The notes below the pieces were generated by a model. It had not been told where the DNA came from. It saw only the letters and a program-made list of their open reading frames with translations, and made no database searches. Position numbers and translations under genes: made by a program. Positions 60,283 to 64,000 of a stretch of 64,000 bases of DNA are shown one piece after another (the first letter of the stretch is position 1; every line of letters starts with the position of its first letter). This stretch comes from HXMU1420-2 sp040830545 (GTDB lineage: Bacteria > Pseudomonadota > Alphaproteobacteria > Rhodobacterales > Rhodobacteraceae). The stretch spans positions 90,236 through 154,235 of the forward strand of contig JBFOMB010000030.1 of assembly GCA_040830545.1 (NCBI GenBank), in the 5' to 3' direction.

Positions 60283-61386
60283 ATGTCCAACCCTTCGCTC
60301 CTCATCCTGCCGGGTGACGGCATTGGCCCCGAAGTCATGGCGCAGGTCCGCCGCGTGATCGACTGGTACGGTGAAAAGCGCGATATGCCCTTTGACGTGA
60401 GCGAAGATCTGGTGGGCGGTGCTGCCTATGACGCGCACGGAACCCCGCTGCACGACGACACGATGGCCAAGGCGCAAGAGGTCGACGCGGTTTTGCTGGG
60501 CGCGGTTGGCGGACCAAAATACGACGTTCTGGATTTCAGCGTGAAGCCCGAGCGCGGCCTGCTGCGCTTGCGCAAGGAAATGGACCTGTACGCAAACCTG
60601 CGCCCGGCGCAGTGCTTTGACGCGCTGGCGGATTTCTCTTCGCTCAAAACCGACGTGGTGGCCGGTCTGGACATCATGATCGTGCGCGAACTGACCTCGG
60701 GCATCTATTTCGGTGAGCCACGCGGCATCATCGAAGAAGGCAACGAACGTGTGGGCATCAACACCCAGCGCTATACCGAGAGCGAGATTGATCGCGTGGC
60801 ACGGTCGGCCTTCGAACTGGCGATGCGTCGGAACAAGAAACTGTGCTCGATGGAAAAGGCCAATGTCATGGAATCCGGCGTGCTGTGGCGCGAGGTTGTG
60901 ACCGAGGTGGGCAAGGACTACCCCGAGGTCGAATTGAGCCACATGTACGCAGACGCAGGTGCGATGCAGCTGACCCGCTGGCCCAAGCAGTTCGACGTGA
61001 TCGTCACTGACAACCTGTTCGGCGATATGCTGTCCGATCTGGCCGCGATGCTGACCGGATCGCTGGGCATGCTGCCGTCCGCATCGCTGGGTGCGCCGAT
61101 GTCCAATGGTCGCCCCAAGGCGCTGTACGAACCCGTCCACGGGTCCGCACCGGACATCGCAGGGCAGGGCAAGGCGAACCCGATTGCCTGTATCCTCAGC
61201 TTTGCCATGGCGCTGCGCTATAGCTTCGATCAGGGGGCCGAGGCCGACCGGCTGGAAGCGTCGATTGAAACCGTGCTGGCCCAGGGCCTGCGCACCCCTG
61301 ACCTGCTGGGCGAAGAGGGCGTTTCGCCCGTGTCCACGGCCGAAATGGGTGACGCGATCCTGGCGGCGCTGGACGCGAGCCTCTGA
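60283..61386 (+). CDS. leuB: 3-isopropylmalate dehydrogenase
   Basis: NAD-dependent oxidative decarboxylase of leucine synthesis, 367 residues. LLILPGDGIGPEVM opens the protein, LLGAVGGPKYD and RELTSGIYFGEPRG follow. VTDNLFGDMLSDLAAMLTGSLGMLPSASLG in pattern holds the Mg-binding Asp residues, with EPVHGSAPDIAGQGKANP for NAD. AGGAG lies before the ATG. It is separated from leuD by four genes. Confidence 0.97.
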   Translation: MSNPSLLILPGDGIGPEVMAQVRRVIDWYGEKRDMPFDVSEDLVGGAAYDAHGTPLHDDTMAKAQEVDAVLLGAVGGPKYDVLDFSVKPERGLLRLRKEMDLYANLRPAQCFDALADFSSLKTDVVAGLDIMIVRELTSGIYFGEPRGIIEEGNERVGINTQRYTESEIDRVARSAFELAMRRNKKLCSMEKANVMESGVLWREVVTEVGKDYPEVELSHMYADAGAMQLTRWPKQFDVIVTDNLFGDMLSDLAAMLTGSLGMLPSASLGAPMSNGRPKALYEPVHGSAPDIAGQGKANPIACILSFAMALRYSFDQGAEADRLEASIETVLAQGLRTPDLLGEEGVSPVSTAEMGDAILAALDASL

Positions 61387-61461
61387 TCGTTTCGGTTTGG
61401 CGGTGATGCCTGAAGCAAGCGCGCCGCCAAACCGCTGAAACGCGGTGAATGTTGCTTTTTG

Positions 61462-61677
61462 TCACCGCCACTCTCGTGCCTGCATTAGCCAAGCCTGCGC
61501 CAGTGCATCCTCACCGCGTGCGCAAGGGGGTTCAGGAGCTACGCGTCTGTTACGATGATTGGTAACGGCTTGTTTGTCGTTGCGAATTCGCCAAGGCCGT
61601 TTCAGGTGTTGTCGAACTGCTTTAGTCGCGGACGTTAGCAAGCGGTAGGCTCGAGCCTGAATGGTCATGTTCGACAT
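61462..61677 (-). CDS. Small basic protein, putative
   Basis: 71 residues, Arg-rich and basic, no signal peptide and no membrane helix. It starts MSNMTIQARAYRLL. A good SD (GGAG, 8 nt from ATG 61677) supports a real gene in a 430-bp stretch that is otherwise empty. I recognise no family. A second ATG lies three codons in. A longer reading frame from 62052 overlaps the HxlR gene and is not credible. Confidence 0.45.
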   Translation of the reverse strand: MSNMTIQARAYRLLTSATKAVRQHLKRPWRIRNDKQAVTNHRNRRVAPEPPCARGEDALAQAWLMQAREWR

Positions 61678-61819
61678 GGCTCCAACTCCAATGATCGCTG
61701 CGGTCCATTGTCCGGGAGTTGGATAAGTGCGGATAGTAACGCGGTGAGATCGACCCGCTACACAATTGATACTGGACCAATGAACCGCGGCGGCCCTACC
61801 CTGAAGTTGAGGGAGAGCC

Positions 61820-62518
61820 ATGACATCACCGAAACCATATGGCCTGTTGTGCCCCGTATCGAAGGCCTGTGACGTTCTGGGTGCGCGCTGGGTTCTGCCG
61901 ATCCTTTGCGAGATGTGGGCGGGCGAAAGCCGGTTCAACGACATTCGTCGCGCTGTTGGGGGCATATCACCAACAGTGCTTTCCCGTCGTTTGGTCGAGA
62001 TGGAGGCAGCCGGATTGATCCTCCGCGTGGAAGATCCCGCAAAAGGCACCATTAACTATGTACGCACGCAAAAGGCGATGGCTTTGGAGCCCGCCTTGCA
62101 GGCCCTAGGCGCGTGGGCTCAGCAAAACATCGACGCCGAGCTTGCTCTGACATACGACCTTCCGACGCTGATGTGGGCCATGCGAAACCTCGACACCAGC
62201 GCATTCCCCAACCGACGCATCGTGATACGTTTCAAATTCACCGACGAGCCCGGACCATACGACATTTATTGGCTGTTGTTTCGGCCCGGCATGGCTTTGG
62301 AGATTTGCGTGGACGAGATCGGTGTGGACGTTGATGTGTTTGTTGAAACCACCAAACTTTCGTTTTCGGCGATAATCATGGGGCGGTCGACGATTGATCG
62401 CGAACGCGACTGTGGCCGTCTTTTTATCGCGGGAGATCCGGTTATGCTGAGTTCGATAAAAGACTGGTTCCCCAGATCAAAGCACGCCGACACCAAAGGA
62501 ATTCTCCCCCTCTGTTGA
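61820..62518 (+). CDS. HxlR-type helix-turn-helix regulator with C-terminal SCP2-like domain
   Basis: 232 residues. The N-terminal winged helix (about 1-100) has PVSKACDVLGARWVLPILCEM and FNDIRRAVGGISPTVLSRRL, the HxlR pattern. HxlR proteins are usually about 110-130 residues; this one has a further 110 residues (VIRFKFTDEPGPYDIYWLLF, ALEICVDEIGVDVDVFV) that look like an SCP2/sterol-carrier ligand fold. GAGGGAGA lies just before the ATG. Its target is not evident. Confidence 0.86.
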   Translation: MTSPKPYGLLCPVSKACDVLGARWVLPILCEMWAGESRFNDIRRAVGGISPTVLSRRLVEMEAAGLILRVEDPAKGTINYVRTQKAMALEPALQALGAWAQQNIDAELALTYDLPTLMWAMRNLDTSAFPNRRIVIRFKFTDEPGPYDIYWLLFRPGMALEICVDEIGVDVDVFVETTKLSFSAIIMGRSTIDRERDCGRLFIAGDPVMLSSIKDWFPRSKHADTKGILPLC

Positions 62519-62612
62519 TCGGATCGACACTCAGACTGGAAGGTTATGCACCCTTTCCCTTTGACTCTGGTCTGCTAAGACGGTCGTGATAGCGCCAACA
62601 GGACGATCTGTC

Positions 62613-63569
62613 GTGACCACTGCCCCCCAATCCAACACCCGCGCGGCGATGTTTGCGCTGACGGGCTACGCGATCTTTTCGACCCATGATGCGATCATCA
62701 AATTTCTGGGCGGCAATTATTCGGTCGTGCAGATTGTCTTTTTCAGCTCGCTGTTTTCCTTCCCTTTGATCACCCTGTTGCTGGTCCGTGACGCAGAGCC
62801 TGGCACGCTGCGGCCCAAACATCCGTGGCTGGTTGCACTGCGCAGCGTCAGCGGGTCGATTGCCGCGTTCACAACCTTTTACGCGTTCACCGTCCTGCCA
62901 TTGGCGCAGGTCTATGCGATCCTGTTTGCCACGCCGCTCATCATCACATTGCTGGCCATCCCGTTTCTGGGTGAAACTGTCCGGTTGCGGCGTGGGTTGG
63001 CGGTGGTTGCGGGTCTGCTGGGAGTTCTGGTTGTTCTGCGTCCGGGTACGCAAGAGCTTCAGACCGGACACCTTGCGGCGCTGGTTGGTGCCTGTCTGGC
63101 GGCAGGTAATGCGATCATCATGCGCAAGATTGGCGGCGAAGAGCGGACTGTGGTCATGATTCTGTACCCGTTGTTTGTAGGTTTCCTTTTCATGGGCGGC
63201 GGGCTGGCCTTTGTTTATCAGCCGATGCCCGCGCGCGATCTCGGCCTGCTTGCTGTGATTGGCGCTTTGGTCCTGCTGGCCATGATGTCGATTCTCGCGG
63301 CCTATCGAAACGGCCCAGCCATCATCGTCGCGCCCATGCAGTATTCACAGATCATCTGGGCGGTCCTGTTCGGGTTCCTGTTCTTTGGCGAATATCCCGA
63401 TGCGATCACGTTCGTCGGGACGGGTATCATCATCGCCAGTGGGCTCTACATCCTGCGTCGCGAATCCGACCCTGACGTGTCTCGCAACAGCCCCGTTCTG
63501 CGCACCCGCACCCGCGCTGGGTTGCCTGCGGGTCTGCGTATCGGCTCGCTCATGCGCAGCGATGATTGA
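62613..63569 (+). CDS. DMT-family transporter (EamA)
   Basis: Inner-membrane exporter of the drug/metabolite superfamily, 318 residues, two EamA repeats and about ten helices (FALTGYAIFSTHDAIIKFLGG at the start in pattern, YAILFATPLIITLLAIPFLGE, and the second repeat from about residue 155). I chose GTG 62613 because AGGA lies 9 nt upstream; GTG 62586 would add nine residues. The substrate is unknown. Confidence 0.9.
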   Translation: MTTAPQSNTRAAMFALTGYAIFSTHDAIIKFLGGNYSVVQIVFFSSLFSFPLITLLLVRDAEPGTLRPKHPWLVALRSVSGSIAAFTTFYAFTVLPLAQVYAILFATPLIITLLAIPFLGETVRLRRGLAVVAGLLGVLVVLRPGTQELQTGHLAALVGACLAAGNAIIMRKIGGEERTVVMILYPLFVGFLFMGGGLAFVYQPMPARDLGLLAVIGALVLLAMMSILAAYRNGPAIIVAPMQYSQIIWAVLFGFLFFGEYPDAITFVGTGIIIASGLYILRRESDPDVSRNSPVLRTRTRAGLPAGLRIGSLMRSDD

Positions 63570-63645
63570 AGGCAGTCTTATTGCGCGTGTAGCGCTATAG
63601 TGGCTTGCAATTCCAAACCCCCTCCGCTATCCCGCCCGCCACGGT

Positions 63646-63722
63646 CGGAGTGTAGCTCAGCCTGGTAGAGCACTGTCTTCGGGAGGCAGGGGCCGGAGGT
63701 TCGAATCCTCTCACTCCGACCA
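63646..63722 (+). tRNA. tRNA-Pro (CGG anticodon)
   Basis: 77-nt gene. The acceptor stem CGGAGTG pairs with CACTCCG. The D arm, anticodon stem CTGTC/GGCAG around TTCGGGA (anticodon CGG, G37), and T arm with TTCGAAT all fold. The 3' CCA is encoded. No clear terminator follows. Confidence 0.97.
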
Positions 63723-63861
63723 GTTTCTTCAATCAGTTTCGTCGAACTACAGGCAGTCTGCCCTGAGGTCATTTGCCCATTTTCGGTTTACTCCTGCCCT
63801 TCTCCTGAATTCAGCATGCGTAGCAGCGACTGAAGCAAAGCTGACGACACGCGAATGCACC

Positions 63862-64000
63862 TGACCTGCCCCCCGAAACTTCCCTCGTTCTGATGTAGAG
63901 TTTGCTCAACCTTTTGAAGGAGCAAACGAATGCGAAAGAGCCGTTTCACGGAAGCCCAGATCATTGGGATGATCAAAGAACAGGAAGCTGGGATGCCAAC
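63862..64000 (+). mobile_element. Left end of an IS3-family insertion sequence (partial)
   Basis: The sequence from about 63862 (TGACCTGCCCCCCGAAACTT) looks like the terminal inverted repeat of IS3/IS407-group elements, followed at 63930 by their orfA. The element runs past the window edge, so the right repeat and target duplication cannot be seen. It lies 140 bp after tRNA-Pro. Confidence 0.8.
63930..64000 (+). CDS. IS3-family transposase OrfA, N-terminal fragment
   Basis: The first 23 residues or so (MRKSRFTEAQIIGMIKEQE and on) are the characteristic start of IS407-group OrfA, a helix-turn-helix protein made with OrfB by frameshifting. AAGGAG lies 7 nt before the ATG. It is cut by the window end. 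Confidence 0.9.
   Translation, partial: MRKSRFTEAQIIGMIKEQEAGMP

Noticed and set aside
61462..62052. 196-residue minus-strand frame overlapping the HxlR gene
   Set aside because: Only its last 71 codons have an SD-supported start and lie outside another gene; the upstream part is antisense to HxlR.
1..64000. CRISPR array, prophage or restriction-modification locus
   Set aside because: No regularly spaced direct repeats, cas, phage structural, integrase or methylase-endonuclease genes were seen.

Overview
The window looks like chromosome of a marine alphaproteobacterium of the Rhodobacteraceae (Roseobacter group). The evidence is high GC, dense gene packing with many ATGA stop/start overlaps, and a typical roseobacter gene set: leuC, leuD and leuB spread over about 10 kb, rsfS-rlmH, glcDEF, pbpC next to an alpha-2-macroglobulin gene, and mlaA-mlaC. 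I ran no database search; names rest on motifs and recognised family sequence.

Layout. 1-3.2 kb: start of glmU (cut by the window edge), an aldo/keto reductase and a UPF0261 gene. 3.3-8.8 kb: a six-gene operon for meta-cleavage of homoprotocatechuate (3,4-dihydroxyphenylacetate), in order isomerase, semialdehyde dehydrogenase, two unrelated extradiol dioxygenases, an FAH-family enzyme and a hydratase. Its probable MarR repressor gene (hpaR) lies 33 kb away at 41.5 kb, divergent from an aromatic amino acid decarboxylase. 8.8-15.6 kb: housekeeping and small-enzyme genes (HAD phosphatase, rsmD, ferredoxin reductase, peroxiredoxin, phhB, an acetyltransferase, ugpQ, ridA) and one lysine-rich orphan. 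15.7-18.7 kb: inner-membrane half of a type I secretion system. 18.8-20.3 kb: outer-membrane lipid asymmetry genes. 20.4-27.9 kb: pbpC with a very large PAN/alpha-2-macroglobulin protein. 28-36 kb: hybrid histidine kinase, yaaA, recQ, a DUF4139 protein and asd. 36-40.3 kb: a DUF3095 gene with no usual start codon, then a cytochrome P450/Rieske oxygenase pair divergent from a TetR regulator, with two near-identical palindromic operators between them. 40.3-46 kb: an orphan, carbonic anhydrase, hpaR, the decarboxylase, a small heat shock protein and two tandem secreted serine proteases. 46-50 kb: glycolate oxidase glcDEF with a palindromic operator. 50-61.4 kb: rsfS-rlmH and the leu genes interrupted by unrelated genes, including an orphan 540-residue protein. 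61.4-64 kb: a small putative gene, an HxlR-type regulator, a DMT exporter, tRNA-Pro(CGG) and the left end of an IS3-family element.

How the genes work together. The hpa operon would carry 3,4-dihydroxyphenylacetate towards central metabolism. The hydroxylase that makes it and the final aldolase are not in the window. The decarboxylase beside hpaR could feed the route through aromatic amines (inference). The P450/Rieske pair forms a TetR-controlled oxygenation module that lacks its own redox partners. Glycolate oxidase supports photorespiratory-type two-carbon use.

The least explained items are the tandem unrelated dioxygenases, the double TetR operator, two genes that seem to start at ATT and CTG, a roughly 30-bp palindromic repeat found three times just after stop codons, and orphan proteins at 11.9-12.6 kb and 53.2-54.8 kb. 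I saw no CRISPR array, prophage or conjugative module.
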